From an uncultured Eubacteriales bacterium (GTDB taxonomy: Bacteria > Bacillota > Clostridia > Lachnospirales > Cellulosilyticaceae), in NCBI GenBank assembly GCA_900551325.1, contig URVM01000005.1, forward strand, positions 179,533 to 243,532: a DNA stretch of 64,000 bases. The letters are read 5' to 3'. The notes below the pieces were generated by a model. The model was not told the DNA's origin. It worked only from the letters and a program-made list of their open reading frames with translations, and made no database searches. Shown here one piece after another: positions 18,285 to 27,902 of this stretch. Position numbers and translations under genes: made by a program. Position 1 is the first letter of the stretch, and each line of letters begins with the position of its first letter.

Positions 18285-18304
18285 CTAATTTATACATTTA
18301 TAGT

Positions 18305-19474
18305 CTATTTATAGCTTGGAAGCCCTGGAAAAGCTTCTGGTGTTGTTCCACTAAAGTTAGCTGCCGGTACAACTTCACCTTCTTTTACAAGAGTATAAGC
18401 TTCTGCTAATTTAGCTAATGTATCTTCTGAAAGTTGATGTCTACCTTCTTCTTTTACATAACCTGTTGAATCTGTATTTGCTTGACGAAGTTCATTTCCA
18501 CCTTCAAAAGTACCATCTACAATAGATTGAAGCACGCGTTCTACGTTACCATCCATTACTTTTAATGCAGATGTTAAAACAATATTTGAGTCCCCATTTT
18601 GTCCATCTTCGTATTGGTCAACATCACATCCAATAACTTTTACATTGCCAGCTTCTTTTGCTGCTGTAAATACACCGTTACCTGCACCACCTGCCGCAAC
18701 GAAAATAATATCAACGCCTTCTTTAATTAAAGTTGAACCAATCACTTTACCTGTAGATTCATCAGCAAAGTCACCTACATAGTTTCCACCTACATTTGCA
18801 CCTGTTACATCTGTCCCTGCATAAGAAGGTAATTCTACAACCTCTACATTTTTACCGTATACTTCATTAACGTAGTTTACACCACTTTCAAATCCATATT
18901 GATAGTTAACATTTGATGGGAATGCAATACCATTTACAACAGCAACTTTATTTGTTTTTGTTTCAAGCGCTGCTGCAACCCCAGCAAAGAAACCACCTTC
19001 TTGTTCTGCAAAGAGCATTGAGTAAACGTTTTCAAACTCTGTTTGATCATCTACTGGTGCTGGTTCTGAGTCAACTAATACAAATTTTTTATCTGGATTT
19101 TCAAGAGCAACACTTGAAATACCTGCAAACTGGAATCCTGGTGTAACAATAACATCATAGTCTGCTACAATATCACTTACAGCTTGTACTGCAGCCGCTG
19201 TATCTCCTGATGGCTCTTGAATTGCATTTACTGTACTTGTTGGGTTATTTTCAATAAACTTTAAAATACCATTATAGTTGTTTTGATTGAAGTTACCATC
19301 ATCTACTCCTGTAATACTTGTAACGATAGCAATTTTTAAACCATCTTTTGTATCTTCTACAACACTTGTTGTTTCATTGTTCTCTTGTGTATCTTTAGGT
19401 GCCCCACTGCATCCTACTAAACTTGTCATTGCTAAAAGTCCTGCTACAACTAAACTCACTAATTTTTTCTTCAT
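18305..19474 (-). CDS. BMP-family purine-nucleoside-binding lipoprotein
   Basis: 389 residues. Lipobox SLVGC follows a typical signal peptide. The mature protein has the BMP (TmpC/PnrA/NupN) fold: KIAIVTSITGVDDGNFNQN, DYDVIVTPGFQFAGI, KFVLVDSEPAP, AVVNGIAFPSNVNYQYGFE and a metal/nucleoside-site region IIFVAAGGAGNGVF followed by VIGCDVDQYEDG. Proteins of this group bind adenosine, guanosine or inosine. It is first of the importer genes, with an attenuator just after it. The upstream unknown secreted protein runs in the same direction 58 bp away. Confidence 0.93.
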   Translation of the reverse strand: MKKKLVSLVVAGLLAMTSLVGCSGAPKDTQENNETTSVVEDTKDGLKIAIVTSITGVDDGNFNQNNYNGILKFIENNPTSTVNAIQEPSGDTAAAVQAVSDIVADYDVIVTPGFQFAGISSVALENPDKKFVLVDSEPAPVDDQTEFENVYSMLFAEQEGGFFAGVAAALETKTNKVAVVNGIAFPSNVNYQYGFESGVNYVNEVYGKNVEVVELPSYAGTDVTGANVGGNYVGDFADESTGKVIGSTLIKEGVDIIFVAAGGAGNGVFTAAKEAGNVKVIGCDVDQYEDGQNGDSNIVLTSALKVMDGNVERVLQSIVDGTFEGGNELRQANTDSTGYVKEEGRHQLSEDTLAKLAEAYTLVKEGEVVPAANFSGTTPEAFPGLPSYK

Positions 19475-19532
19475 GATTTTTCTCCTCCAGTATTTCTTAA
19501 GATTTGCGCTCTTCTTCTATTAATATCACATT

Positions 19533-20807
19533 CTACTGATGACTTGTTCCTGTTAAATAACGATAAAATGCATCATTACACCACATTGGTACTTGCTTTA
19601 CTTCTATTGTTTCATCAATTGCCTTTATACCTTCAAGTACTTTTTCACGGTCTTCTTCAAGACAGAAAGGATTAAGTGAATAATCACCATCTACAATCAC
19701 ATTGTTATAGATCTTTTGGTATCCTTTATCCATCTCTACTGATGAAACATAAAGTGGTTGCCACCAAGATGCAAAGAGTAAACCTTCACCTTGATTTGTA
19801 TCATTTTTCTTCGCGTATTTTTCAACTAAGGTATCAAATTGAACCTTATCTTCTTCTGACTCAAATTCAAATACTAGGTCATACTCTAATGAATTTGCTA
19901 ACATAAGCTCATCACTTACTACTTCTACACGATAATTTGGCGTTGCTGGTGGGATAGGTCCCCACTCTGGTAAATACTGAAAGATAGATGTTTTTGGTTC
20001 TAACTGTACTTTGGCAACGATCCCCTCACTTTGTAAAAGTCCTACAAGCTGTGTTGCATGTATTAATGTACTATGACCATAACGAAGTGTAAGTTCTGGT
20101 ATGAAATTTGCACTGTAATTGCTATTTAAAAGGTTATATCCTGTTGTAATTCCTTTTAAAACCGCTTCTCCACCAATAGTTTGTAGCTTCTCATTTTCAA
20201 AAAGAGTAGCTGATTCAAAAGCATTTACAATTTTAGAGTAAATGTCACTTTCATTTGTATAGCCCAAGAAGTTACGTCCTTTACCATTTGCATCTGCTAC
20301 TGACATAAGAAGGTCTACGCATTGCTCTTTTGTTATATTCTTTTCTAGGTTTATATTTTCTACAGATTTAATAAGTCCTGTATCAAGGGCACAAGCTATA
20401 TATGCTTTATGTTCTTGTTTAGCCTCTAAATCTTTAGTCTTTATTTTTTCATCTGTGTATGTATGCGCTAATTCTTCAAAATTGGCACCAATTACTGCAT
20501 ATTGAATCGCTTCACTATAGCTAACTGCTCCCTCTTTTGGCATATGCTCTAATGTACTTGTTGTTACTTTAGAAAGTGCTTCACCAAAGAAGTCCCATGT
20601 AATCACTTCAGGTATCTCATTAATATCAAAATATACATCTAAGTATCTTGTGTTTTTTTCAGTTTCAGTTTTTACAGTAGTTTCAGTTTTTACATGTTCT
20701 ACTGTTTCTTTTGCGAAAACAGGTGTAGTTGCATACATTTGTGTACCTATAACTGCTGATAACACTAATGCTGCATATGTTTTTGTTAGCTTGAATTTCT
20801 TGCTCAT
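19533..20807 (-). CDS. unknown secreted protein beside nucleoside importer
   Basis: 424 residues if started at the ATG at 20807 (MSKKFKLTKTYAALVLSAVI), which has AAGGGTGG upstream; a GTG four codons earlier also opens the frame. A Sec signal peptide should be cut after TPVFA. The mature part begins with a Lys/Glu/Thr linker and is otherwise globular, with Trp/Pro-rich stretches (YLPEWGPIPPATPNYRVEV, FASWWQPLYV) and two Cys near the C-terminus. I do not recognise the family. Location ahead of the nucleoside-binding lipoprotein, with no terminator between, suggests a role in capture or processing of the same nutrient, but that is inference from position only. Confidence 0.75.
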   Translation of the reverse strand: MSKKFKLTKTYAALVLSAVIGTQMYATTPVFAKETVEHVKTETTVKTETEKNTRYLDVYFDINEIPEVITWDFFGEALSKVTTSTLEHMPKEGAVSYSEAIQYAVIGANFEELAHTYTDEKIKTKDLEAKQEHKAYIACALDTGLIKSVENINLEKNITKEQCVDLLMSVADANGKGRNFLGYTNESDIYSKIVNAFESATLFENEKLQTIGGEAVLKGITTGYNLLNSNYSANFIPELTLRYGHSTLIHATQLVGLLQSEGIVAKVQLEPKTSIFQYLPEWGPIPPATPNYRVEVVSDELMLANSLEYDLVFEFESEEDKVQFDTLVEKYAKKNDTNQGEGLLFASWWQPLYVSSVEMDKGYQKIYNNVIVDGDYSLNPFCLEEDREKVLEGIKAIDETIEVKQVPMWCNDAFYRYLTGTSHQ

Positions 20808-20819
20808 CGTGAATGCCAC

Positions 20820-21291
20820 CCTTCATGCTCATTTTCTCGAATATAGAGTAATTTTTATGTTCACTTGCTGTTACGTATATTATTTTATATTTTTTTAGTC
20901 CCTTGTCAATTTAGATAGCTTCAAACAAAAACTTTCAAGTATACATAATAAACATATGAATAATTATAATACTCAATCTATTAAACGTTTCATTTTTATT
21001 ATATGAGTTAAATACTATACTTTTTGCTGTTTAAAATTTGCTTATAATTGTATCCTCTTATGTAATAACCAAATCTATTGTATACTTTACACAAATCGAA
21101 CATTATTTTATTTTAAATTTTAATCGTTCGACTTTAATCTCATTTGCTAAGCTCTCACTGGTTAAAATCATTTTTCATCCCCCTTTTCATACTTAACCCT
21201 TCCTATACTCTTGCTTTTATAAATTATACGTGCTATAAATAGAACAAGTTTTATTTTTAGTCTCATATTTTTAGCTTGTAAAGGAGCATGA
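20820..21291. other. A+T-rich divergent promoter region, no gene seen
   Basis: About 470 bp between divergent genes. I looked for a purine riboswitch, which would suit the flanking nucleoside importer and mtnN, and saw no match to its conserved core. No open frame with a ribosome site is present. It should hold the two divergent promoters. Confidence 0.55.
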
Positions 21292-21297
21292 ATGATT

Positions 21298-22026
21298 ATG
21301 TCAAATATAAATTCCACAAAAACAATTGGTATTATTGGTGCCATGGACGAGGAAGTAGAAATTTTAAAATCTCTACTTCAAGTTACAGAAACAGTAGAAC
21401 GTGCTGGTATGACTTTTTACAAAGGTATACTTCACGGACAACAAGTAGTTCTTGCACGTTCAGGTATTGGTAAAGTAAATGCTGCTGCTTGTACTCAGCT
21501 TATGATTGCCCTTTTTGATATTGATTACTTAATCAACTCAGGAGTAGCTGGTACACTTCATCCAGATATTAATCAAGGGGATATTGTTATCTCTACAGAT
21601 GCAGTTCAACATGATATGGATGTAACAGCACTAGGTGATCCATTAGGTGAGATTCCTCGTCTTGGTATTACTTTCTTCAAAGCAGAAGAAAAACTTATGA
21701 CTCTTACTGAACAAGCTGCTAAAGCACTTAATCTAGAGGGTGTTAATATTTTTAGAGGTCGTGTAGCAAGTGGTGATCAATTCGTAGCAGGTGGTGATCT
21801 GAAAGATCGTATCCAATCACACTTTGCACCTTCAGCAGTAGAAATGGAAGGTGCAGCTATAGCACATGTAGCTTATCTTAATCAAGTACCATTCGTTATT
21901 ATCCGTGCCATTTCAGATAAAGCAGATGGAAGTGCTGAATTATCTTATGGCGAATTCTTACCACTAGCAGCTAAAAATGCTAGTTTATTACTTGAACAAA
22001 TCATCAAACTTTGCCCAAGTTTATAG
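21298..22026 (+). CDS. mtnN: 5'-methylthioadenosine/S-adenosylhomocysteine nucleosidase
   Basis: About 242 residues. The N-terminus IGIIGAMDEEVEILKSLL and HGQQVVLARSGIGKVNAA are the MtnN/Pfs signatures, with INSGVAGTL and the catalytic region SAVEMEGAAIAHVAYL followed by RAISDKADG (general-acid Asp). The enzyme removes adenine from methylthioadenosine, S-adenosylhomocysteine and 5'-deoxyadenosine, so it also clears the by-product of radical SAM enzymes encoded here. Start choice: ATG at 21292 and the ATG at 21298 (MSNIN) are both possible after the AAAGGAG-type site at about 21281; I list the second, since the spacing fits better. A terminator follows at 22053. Confidence 0.93.
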   Translation: MSNINSTKTIGIIGAMDEEVEILKSLLQVTETVERAGMTFYKGILHGQQVVLARSGIGKVNAAACTQLMIALFDIDYLINSGVAGTLHPDINQGDIVISTDAVQHDMDVTALGDPLGEIPRLGITFFKAEEKLMTLTEQAAKALNLEGVNIFRGRVASGDQFVAGGDLKDRIQSHFAPSAVEMEGAAIAHVAYLNQVPFVIIRAISDKADGSAELSYGEFLPLAAKNASLLLEQIIKLCPSL

Positions 22027-22052
22027 TATTGAAGTTTGATAAAAATAAATGT

Positions 22053-22107
22053 ACCCTAGAAGCTAGAAACTTTTCATTAAGTCTCTAACTTCTAGGGTAT
22101 ATTTTTT
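22053..22107 (+). terminator. mtnN terminator
   Basis: Arms ACCCTAGAAG and CTTCTAGGGT with extra inner pairing, followed rightward by ATATTTTTTG. It also separates the convergent splB gene. Confidence 0.82.
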
Positions 22108-22128
22108 GTCTATAAACATTTTAACCTA

Positions 22129-23139
22129 TCATACAATATAACTTATACTACTTTCAGGAAGATACTTTTCAATCATTTTAAGTATAAACCCAGTAGCCTC
22201 TTGTCTGTATTCATTACGATAAGTATACTTACCAGGCCCTTTAGGTCTCATCTTATCTTTATCTAACAAATTGATAGCATTTGGCATACTTTCCGTATTC
22301 ACATAGTAGTTGACAGTCCCATAGGTCATAAAAATAACTTCCAAAAATGCCTGTTGCTTCAGTCCTGGCTTAAGTTTATCATGAAGTGTCTGAAATAACT
22401 CTTCATATAATGCTTCATAATTCTTCACCAACATAATGGGAGCAATATTTAGTCCAACTCGGTAACCTGCTTCAAACATTTTATTTGCAGCTTCTATTCT
22501 CTCATCAAGTGAGCTTGTTCCAAATTCTACACGTTCAATGAGAGACTTGGGATTTACAGAAATCCTCATTTGTGTATGTCCATTATGTTTAATGTCTAAT
22601 AAGTCATCTACTTGATTAAATTTGGTAGCAAATGTAGCTGTAGCATACTCTAGTTTACCAAACTCTTCAATAGCCCATCTAAGATTCCCTGTAATCGTAT
22701 TTTCTAATACCATATCTGAGTTACAACCTAGTTCATATACTTTATGTTCTTTGATTTTATTTATATTCTTCTTTACTTTATCGATCATCTCTTGCCGGTT
22801 TACGAAGATTCTAAGATAAGAATTGGTATTAAAATGACACATCAAATAACAATAAAGACACATGGCACTACATCCACTAGATGTAAAAGGTACAATATAA
22901 TCTGCACTCTTATCATTGGGTGTAAGTTTAATAGACTTTCTGGTCCCTAGTACAAGATAACGCTTCATTCTAGGATACTCTTTATTGGATTTATGGGCAA
23001 GGGATTCAATTTTATGATGGGCTGTAATTTGTTCAATGGGCACACCCTGTTTTTGATAACGTGCAATCAATTCTTCTCCCTGAGGATATTTAAGAACAAC
23101 GGGTTCATAAAAGACTTTTGTAGGTTTAAATACGTTCAT
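22129..23139 (-). CDS. splB: spore photoproduct lyase
   Basis: 336 residues, the normal size of SPL. The radical SAM cluster motif CSAMCLYC is at Cys90, Cys94 and Cys97, preceded by the strand DYIVPFTSSG and followed by YLMCHFNTNSYLRIFVN, which is diagnostic of the SPL family. The enzyme repairs the thymine dimer 5-thyminyl-5,6-dihydrothymine in germinating spores. An additional conserved Cys is in YELGCNSDMVLE, where the family keeps a Cys that quenches the product radical. The presence of the gene argues for an endospore former. It stands alone, convergent to mtnN. Confidence 0.93.
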   Translation of the reverse strand: MNVFKPTKVFYEPVVLKYPQGEELIARYQKQGVPIEQITAHHKIESLAHKSNKEYPRMKRYLVLGTRKSIKLTPNDKSADYIVPFTSSGCSAMCLYCYLMCHFNTNSYLRIFVNRQEMIDKVKKNINKIKEHKVYELGCNSDMVLENTITGNLRWAIEEFGKLEYATATFATKFNQVDDLLDIKHNGHTQMRISVNPKSLIERVEFGTSSLDERIEAANKMFEAGYRVGLNIAPIMLVKNYEALYEELFQTLHDKLKPGLKQQAFLEVIFMTYGTVNYYVNTESMPNAINLLDKDKMRPKGPGKYTYRNEYRQEATGFILKMIEKYLPESSISYIV

Positions 23140-23215
23140 AGCTAGCCCTCTTTTCTAATCGATAGGCTTAGTATTTTCCCATATCCTCATTTTGATACAA
23201 CAGGGATTTTATCTT

Positions 23216-24778
23216 TTATTGTTTTTCTATATACCCCTCTTCAACTAAAAATGTATAAGCAACTTGCATCACATCTTGTTTTTCCACGTCTACTTTATAA
23301 TTTAGTGTACGCATTACATCATCTGTTAATAGACCAGCTAATGTATTTAAAGTTTTTTCGAGTTCCGGATATTTTACTAATACTTCTGTTCTAATGATAG
23401 GTACCCCATAATATGGCGGGAAAAATTCATCCTCATCTTTTAAAAGGACCAAGTCAAATTGCTGAATCATAGCATCTGTGGCATAGGCATCTATAAGATC
23501 CGTTTCTTTACTTCCTATAGCTGTATACCTAAGGGAGCCATCTACTGGTTTTACTGCTTTAAAGTTCAAATCATACCTATTTTGTAAGCCCACAAGTCCA
23601 TCTTCACGATTGGCAAATTCTATTGTTGTTCCTGCAATAAGCTTATCTGATACAGCTTTAAGGTCTGATAAAGTATGTAAATTATATTTTTCGTGTGTTT
23701 CTTTTCTTATACCTATAGCGTAAGTATTGTTCATACCAAAGGGTTGCAATACACTAAGCCCTAATTCATCAGCATATACTTTTTTCACCCGGTTATACAC
23801 TTCTTCAGATGTAGTATAGCTGTTCTCTTCTCCTAGTACACTCATGAGCATAGTTCCTGTATAGTCCACACACACGTCCACTTCACCTTTTTTAATGGCT
23901 TCAAAAAGAATTTGTGTATTACCTAGTTTTAACTTAGGTTCTGCTACAAATCCAGGTTGTTCATTTACAAGATAACACAGCATAGCACCTAATAAACTAC
24001 CCTCACTATCTAATTTTGTCCCTATTCGAATCACATTTTTCTCCTTTACAGGGGCTGAAGATAAAGGGACACATACAAATAAAATCATCATACTCACTAT
24101 ACCTATAGCTATTTTAGACTTCAATCCAGCCTTATAACGACCTATACTTATACCTTTTGGTGTAACTCCTTGTTCAATTAAACCTACAATACTATCTACA
24201 GTTAAGGCTAATAATGCTATAGGTATTGCTCCAAGTAAGATAAGTTGTGGATTAATCACTTGTATACCTGAAAAAACCATATAACCTAATCCCCCACCGC
24301 CTACAAAAGCAGCAATAGTCATAAGTCCTACAGATGTAACAGCAGCTATACGTATACCTGCCATTATAATAGGCATTGCTAGAGGTATCTTTATCCTTGT
24401 TAGCACTTGTGTAGGTGTAAGTCCCACCCCATTTGCTACTTCAATCATTTTAGGATCAATCGTACTAAGTCCTGTATAAGTATTTTTAATAATAGGCAAT
24501 ATGGCATAAATGATGGCCATAAAAATAGCAGGTTTCTTGCCTATACCCATAATAGGAATAAGAAAACCTAAGATAGCTAAAGAAGGGATGGCCTGCACAA
24601 TATTTACACTTCCCATTACACCATTTGCTAAAGTCTTATGTTTGGTCATTAAAATACCAAGACTTATACCAATAACTGTACTTATTAGAACAGCTATTAC
24701 AGTAAGCTGAATATGTTCTATGAGTAGTTGCCATAACAGTTCCTTATTCTCTAGAAATGTTTTTTGAAAGGCTTCCAT
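23216..24778 (-). CDS. glycine betaine/carnitine/choline-type ABC permease fused to binding protein
   Basis: 520 residues. Residues ~1-215 form the ProW/OpuBB-type permease (HIQLTVIAVLISTVIGI, VNIVQAIPSLAILGFLIP, VGGGGLGYMVFSGI). After one further helix, residues ~240-520 form the OpuAC-type binding domain (VIRIGTKLDSEGSLLGAML, CVDYTGTMLMSVLG, DLIDAYATDAMIQQFDLVLL). The ligand domain is thus tethered outside the channel in a single chain. The likely ligands are quaternary ammonium compounds such as betaine, carnitine or choline. Its start overlaps the stop of the ATPase gene by one base, completing a two-gene importer. Confidence 0.92.
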   Translation of the reverse strand: MEAFQKTFLENKELLWQLLIEHIQLTVIAVLISTVIGISLGILMTKHKTLANGVMGSVNIVQAIPSLAILGFLIPIMGIGKKPAIFMAIIYAILPIIKNTYTGLSTIDPKMIEVANGVGLTPTQVLTRIKIPLAMPIIMAGIRIAAVTSVGLMTIAAFVGGGGLGYMVFSGIQVINPQLILLGAIPIALLALTVDSIVGLIEQGVTPKGISIGRYKAGLKSKIAIGIVSMMILFVCVPLSSAPVKEKNVIRIGTKLDSEGSLLGAMLCYLVNEQPGFVAEPKLKLGNTQILFEAIKKGEVDVCVDYTGTMLMSVLGEENSYTTSEEVYNRVKKVYADELGLSVLQPFGMNNTYAIGIRKETHEKYNLHTLSDLKAVSDKLIAGTTIEFANREDGLVGLQNRYDLNFKAVKPVDGSLRYTAIGSKETDLIDAYATDAMIQQFDLVLLKDEDEFFPPYYGVPIIRTEVLVKYPELEKTLNTLAGLLTDDVMRTLNYKVDVEKQDVMQVAYTFLVEEGYIEKQ

Positions 24779-25542
24779 TAGCTTACCCCCTCTTGTATAC
24801 TTTTATTTTTCTTTTCATAGTATCTACTTATACCTATAAACCGTTTCACATAATCACATTGTGACTGATTAAGTATATTTTTTGGGGTATCATAAGCTAG
24901 TAACTTCCCATCTTGAAGCACACCTATTTTATTTGCCAATCTAAGTGCCTCATCCATATCATGTGTTACAAAAACAATAGTCTTGTGTAACCTATTTTGA
25001 ATATGCAAAAGCTCATCTTGTAATTCATGACGGGTAACAGGATCAAGAGCTGAAAAAGGTTCATCCATTAAAATAATTTCAGGATCAGTCATAAGAGCTC
25101 TTGCCACGCCTACTCTTTGCTGCTCACCTCCAGATAACTCCAAAGGATAACGATTCATATATATATCAGGATTTAGATTGACTAGCTTTAGTAGAGACCG
25201 ACACCTTTCTTCTATCTCTTTTTTATCATGCTTAAGTACATTTGGTAGTAGGGCAATATTATCTTTCACATTCAAATGAGGAAAGAGTCCTTTATCTTGT
25301 ACTACATAGCCAATCTTTCGTCTCAAAGATATTCTATTCCAATCTGTTACACTGATTCCATCTACTTTTATCTCTCCACTTGTCACATTCTCTAGTTGGT
25401 TAATCATTTTAAGTAGTGTTGTTTTACCACACCCACTTTCTCCAATTAGAACCACCAAGTTCCCAGCCTCAATATACAAATCAAATCCGTGGATAATCAA
25501 ATGTTCACCATACATCTTGGTGACGTTTTTAAACTCAATCAT
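24778..25542 (-). CDS. glycine betaine/carnitine/choline-type ABC ATPase
   Basis: 254 residues. Walker A GESGCGKTT, signature LSGGEQQRVGVARAL and Walker B IILMDEPFSALDP are intact. It belongs to the OpuA/OpuCA/ProV group. The C-terminal CBS domains that sense ionic strength in OpuA are absent; the chain stops soon after the ABC domain, at about the OpuBA-short size. It energises the fused permease/binding protein encoded immediately downstream. Confidence 0.92.
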   Translation of the reverse strand: MIEFKNVTKMYGEHLIIHGFDLYIEAGNLVVLIGESGCGKTTLLKMINQLENVTSGEIKVDGISVTDWNRISLRRKIGYVVQDKGLFPHLNVKDNIALLPNVLKHDKKEIEERCRSLLKLVNLNPDIYMNRYPLELSGGEQQRVGVARALMTDPEIILMDEPFSALDPVTRHELQDELLHIQNRLHKTIVFVTHDMDEALRLANKIGVLQDGKLLAYDTPKNILNQSQCDYVKRFIGISRYYEKKNKSIQEGVS

Positions 25543-25676
25543 ATAGCCCTCCTAAAACTTCTCTTCTTTTAAGTTTATTAATTAAGGATGTACTATATTC
25601 TGCTGTTTTTTGAGGAATTATTTTATTTAGTTATATTAAGATACTCTCTCTTTTTAGGAAGTCTAGTTCTTATAAA

Positions 25677-25729
25677 TAAATAAAAGCTTACTTTAGGCAT
25701 TAAATTTTACCTAAAGTAAGCTTTTATTT
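25677..25729 (-). terminator. terminator after L25/Ctc gene
   Basis: Arms AATAAAAGCTTACTTTAGG and its complement, a stem of about 18 bp with A/T tails. Located directly after the stop at 25739. Confidence 0.82.
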
Positions 25730-25738
25730 GTATCTATT

Positions 25739-26302
25739 TTATTCAGCAGCCTGTAATACGTTACGCTTTTTATCATTTACTCTTAAAATCATAGTATCTA
25801 GACTTACTTGTACATCAATATCTCTATTCTTAAATTCTTCAATATCTTCTAATGTGAAAATCTTTCCTGCTCCTACACCATCTAAGTCAATAACTACTGT
25901 ATCAACCATATCAGAAGGGAAAGCTGAATAAGGTACTTCATAGAGCATTTGTTCTAAAATCCCTACTACCTTATCTGTATTTTCAAGAATGATTTGAGCT
26001 TTACTATTAACCCTTTTATTCTCTTCTAATGCTTGGAAGCTAATATGTTGAATTTCATTGTTCATAGCATTGTATTCAATATCCTTGATTTGTGCTGGAA
26101 TAACCTCACTATCAAGTTTAATTTCAACCTTACTTCCTTCACGCTTATAGCTAAGTAACTTCCTAGCTGTACTTTGATTTACTTGAACCATTAAAGATTC
26201 AGGTAAGGAACCTCCATACACAACACATGGAATAATCCCATTCCTTCTCAGTCGCTTAGCCTTTGTTAATTCATTTCTTTTTTCTACTGTAATGATATTC
26301 AT
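25739..26302 (-). CDS. ctc: 50S ribosomal protein L25/general stress protein Ctc
   Basis: 187 residues, two-domain Ctc form. The N-terminal L25 domain binds 5S rRNA (VEKRNELTKAKRLRRNGIIP, VVYGGS, EIQHISFQAL). The C-terminal TL5-like beta domain follows from about residue 95 (KAQIILENTDKVVGILEQML, PSDMVDTVVIDLDG). It is incorporated in ribosomes, mainly under stress. A monocistronic unit with its own terminator. Confidence 0.92.
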   Translation of the reverse strand: MNIITVEKRNELTKAKRLRRNGIIPCVVYGGSLPESLMVQVNQSTARKLLSYKREGSKVEIKLDSEVIPAQIKDIEYNAMNNEIQHISFQALEENKRVNSKAQIILENTDKVVGILEQMLYEVPYSAFPSDMVDTVVIDLDGVGAGKIFTLEDIEEFKNRDIDVQVSLDTMILRVNDKKRNVLQAAE

Positions 26303-26414
26303 TTTTATTCCTCCTAATTGTATATTAATGTAAAAATTACATACGCATTAATCAAACTCAAGCAGGTCTCATCACAGGTCTTTTCTCTAGTACTCATGTT
26401 GTCATACTACTATT

Positions 26415-26492
26415 CGTCTATTGTAAAAAAAGAAGGGCTTTTCATACAACATCATAAGATGCAATACCAAAAGCCCTTCTTTTCAATAGACG
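26415..26492 (-). terminator. nested hairpin terminator after DUF3793 gene
   Basis: Outer arms CGTCTATTG/CAATAGACG enclose inner arms AAGAAGGGCTTTT/AAAAGCCCTTCTT. Read leftward the inner stem is followed by TTTTTTTAC, a good intrinsic terminator. Confidence 0.75.
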
Positions 26493-26546
26493 GTTCTTTT
26501 TTATTCATTTCATTAAGCATATCATACCTAATACTTAAAAGCAAGG

Positions 26547-27098
26547 CTATACCCCTACTACAAGTCTTTCAATAGGCAATCCTTCTTGTAATTTCATCTT
26601 GTAAATATTTGTACATCTTTTATACTTTGCAAATGTTTTTCTTGCTTCTTGTTCATTGCAGTAAACTTTCCAACAACCTACACATTTACAATTCTTCCCT
26701 TTATGTTCAATAAAACCTTTTATATCTTCTAATGGGTAACCTAGAAATAGTCCTATTTCATGTGGAAACTCTTCGCAAGTACATAGTCTATTCATTAGTT
26801 CACTAATACATGCATTGACTTCATAGCTCTTATATCCTTGTTCTCTTAAAAGACATTTAGCTCCCTCATTTTGAATATCCAATCTAAGCTTTTTAGGACG
26901 ATACACATAGATTAGTGCACGATCTTTTAACATTTGCAAAAGTGTCATCTGAACACCTTTAGGACTAAGGACTTGATTCCATTGTTTAATTTGTTCTTCT
27001 ATTTCTCCTATTGATTCACATGGACAACAAAATAAATTCCCTGTTTTCATTCCTGCTAAAGTTGGTGAACAATGAGTTATAAGCATCTCTTCTGACAT
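26547..27098 (-). CDS. DUF3793 family protein
   Basis: 183 residues if started at the ATG at 27098 (MSEEMLITHCSPTLAGMKTG), which has GAGAGGTG just upstream; a start at 27131 would put that site inside the gene. The family signature is clear: the Cys-Ser-Pro-Thr opening, GYPLEDIKGFIEHKGKN, then CVGCWKVYCNEQEARKTFAKY. About nine Cys residues suggest metal or thiol chemistry. Members are often found near flavodoxin or iron-transport genes in Clostridia; the function is not known. A Fur-like box lies about 80 bp upstream. Confidence 0.87.
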   Translation of the reverse strand: MSEEMLITHCSPTLAGMKTGNLFCCPCESIGEIEEQIKQWNQVLSPKGVQMTLLQMLKDRALIYVYRPKKLRLDIQNEGAKCLLREQGYKSYEVNACISELMNRLCTCEEFPHEIGLFLGYPLEDIKGFIEHKGKNCKCVGCWKVYCNEQEARKTFAKYKRCTNIYKMKLQEGLPIERLVVGV

Positions 27099-27174
27099 TT
27101 TGCACCTCTCGATTTTGATAATCTTTTTCATTTAATTATATATTATACTCCTTATCTCAATCTGTCAATATTTT

Positions 27175-27189
27175 TGATAATTTTTCTCA
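27175..27189. promoter_or_regulatory. possible Fur-like box upstream of DUF3793 gene
   Basis: TGATAATTTTTCTCA matches 12 of 14 positions of the 7-1-7 Fur repeat. Leftward of it, TTGACA and TATAAT elements 15 bp apart could be the DUF3793 promoter. The motif is A+T-rich, so chance is a real alternative. Confidence 0.35.
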
Positions 27190-27378
27190 TTTATATCTTC
27201 TATATATCTTATCTTCACCAACCTAGTATAAATTTATGTATTCTCTACTAACCTTTCCACTTAAATCATATATGATTAAACCTATAATCTTCTCAATTAC
27301 ACTTTTGTAACACTCTGTAATATTTAGCATAAAATGTAATGTAACCTTGTATAATATTTTATGTAAAAGGATGATATT

Positions 27379-27894
27379 ATGGATAATAATTCTTTACTTA
27401 TTTTGGCTATAGCAGCAGCCTACTTACTTATATCTAAGAATACTTCTTCAAGTTGTGGAAGTCCTTATAATACAAGAGCTGAAGATACTCATTGTGCAAT
27501 TGTTGAAGTTCTTGGTTCAGGAGGTACTAATACCCTTATGCCTCCTACTACAATCTCTATTAATGAATCTTCCACTGTACTTAGTGCTTCTCTTGATAGT
27601 TTTAATAAAAATCAAATCCCCTTTAAAACTGGTGGGTCAGGCACTGATACTTATATTACTTCTATTGCCGGTCTTACTCAGCAAGCCAATGGTCCTTTAA
27701 GTGGTTGGCTCTATAAAGTAAACGATGTTTTTATAGATTCTAGTCCTTCTATCTACACACTAAAACCTGGTGATTGTATCACTTGGGTTTATACTACAGA
27801 CTTAGGCAAAGACGTAGGTGCACCAGAAGTTATCTTTGAAAGACGTCATCATAGAACTTCCTTTAACAACTTTAATTTTAATCCTTCCAAATAA
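27379..27894 (+). CDS. DUF4430 (transcobalamin-like C-terminal) domain protein
   Basis: 171 residues. A short hydrophobic N-terminus (SLLILAIAAAYLLISK) acts as signal or anchor. The body is one DUF4430 domain: VEVLGSGGTNTLMPPTTISI, SVLDSF-type helix, and the diagnostic GPLSGWLYKVNDVFIDSSPS followed by LKPGDCITWVYTTDLGKDVG. These surface domains occur in cobalamin-binding and adhesive proteins of Gram-positive bacteria. No cobalamin gene is adjacent, so the ligand is open. The tail is basic (FERRHHR). Confidence 0.85.
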   Translation: MDNNSLLILAIAAAYLLISKNTSSSCGSPYNTRAEDTHCAIVEVLGSGGTNTLMPPTTISINESSTVLSASLDSFNKNQIPFKTGGSGTDTYITSIAGLTQQANGPLSGWLYKVNDVFIDSSPSIYTLKPGDCITWVYTTDLGKDVGAPEVIFERRHHRTSFNNFNFNPSK

Positions 27895-27902
27895 ATAGAA
27901 CG

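Noticed and set aside
20820..21291. Purine riboswitch ahead of nucleoside importer or mtnN
   Set aside because: No match to the conserved aptamer junction sequences on either strand.
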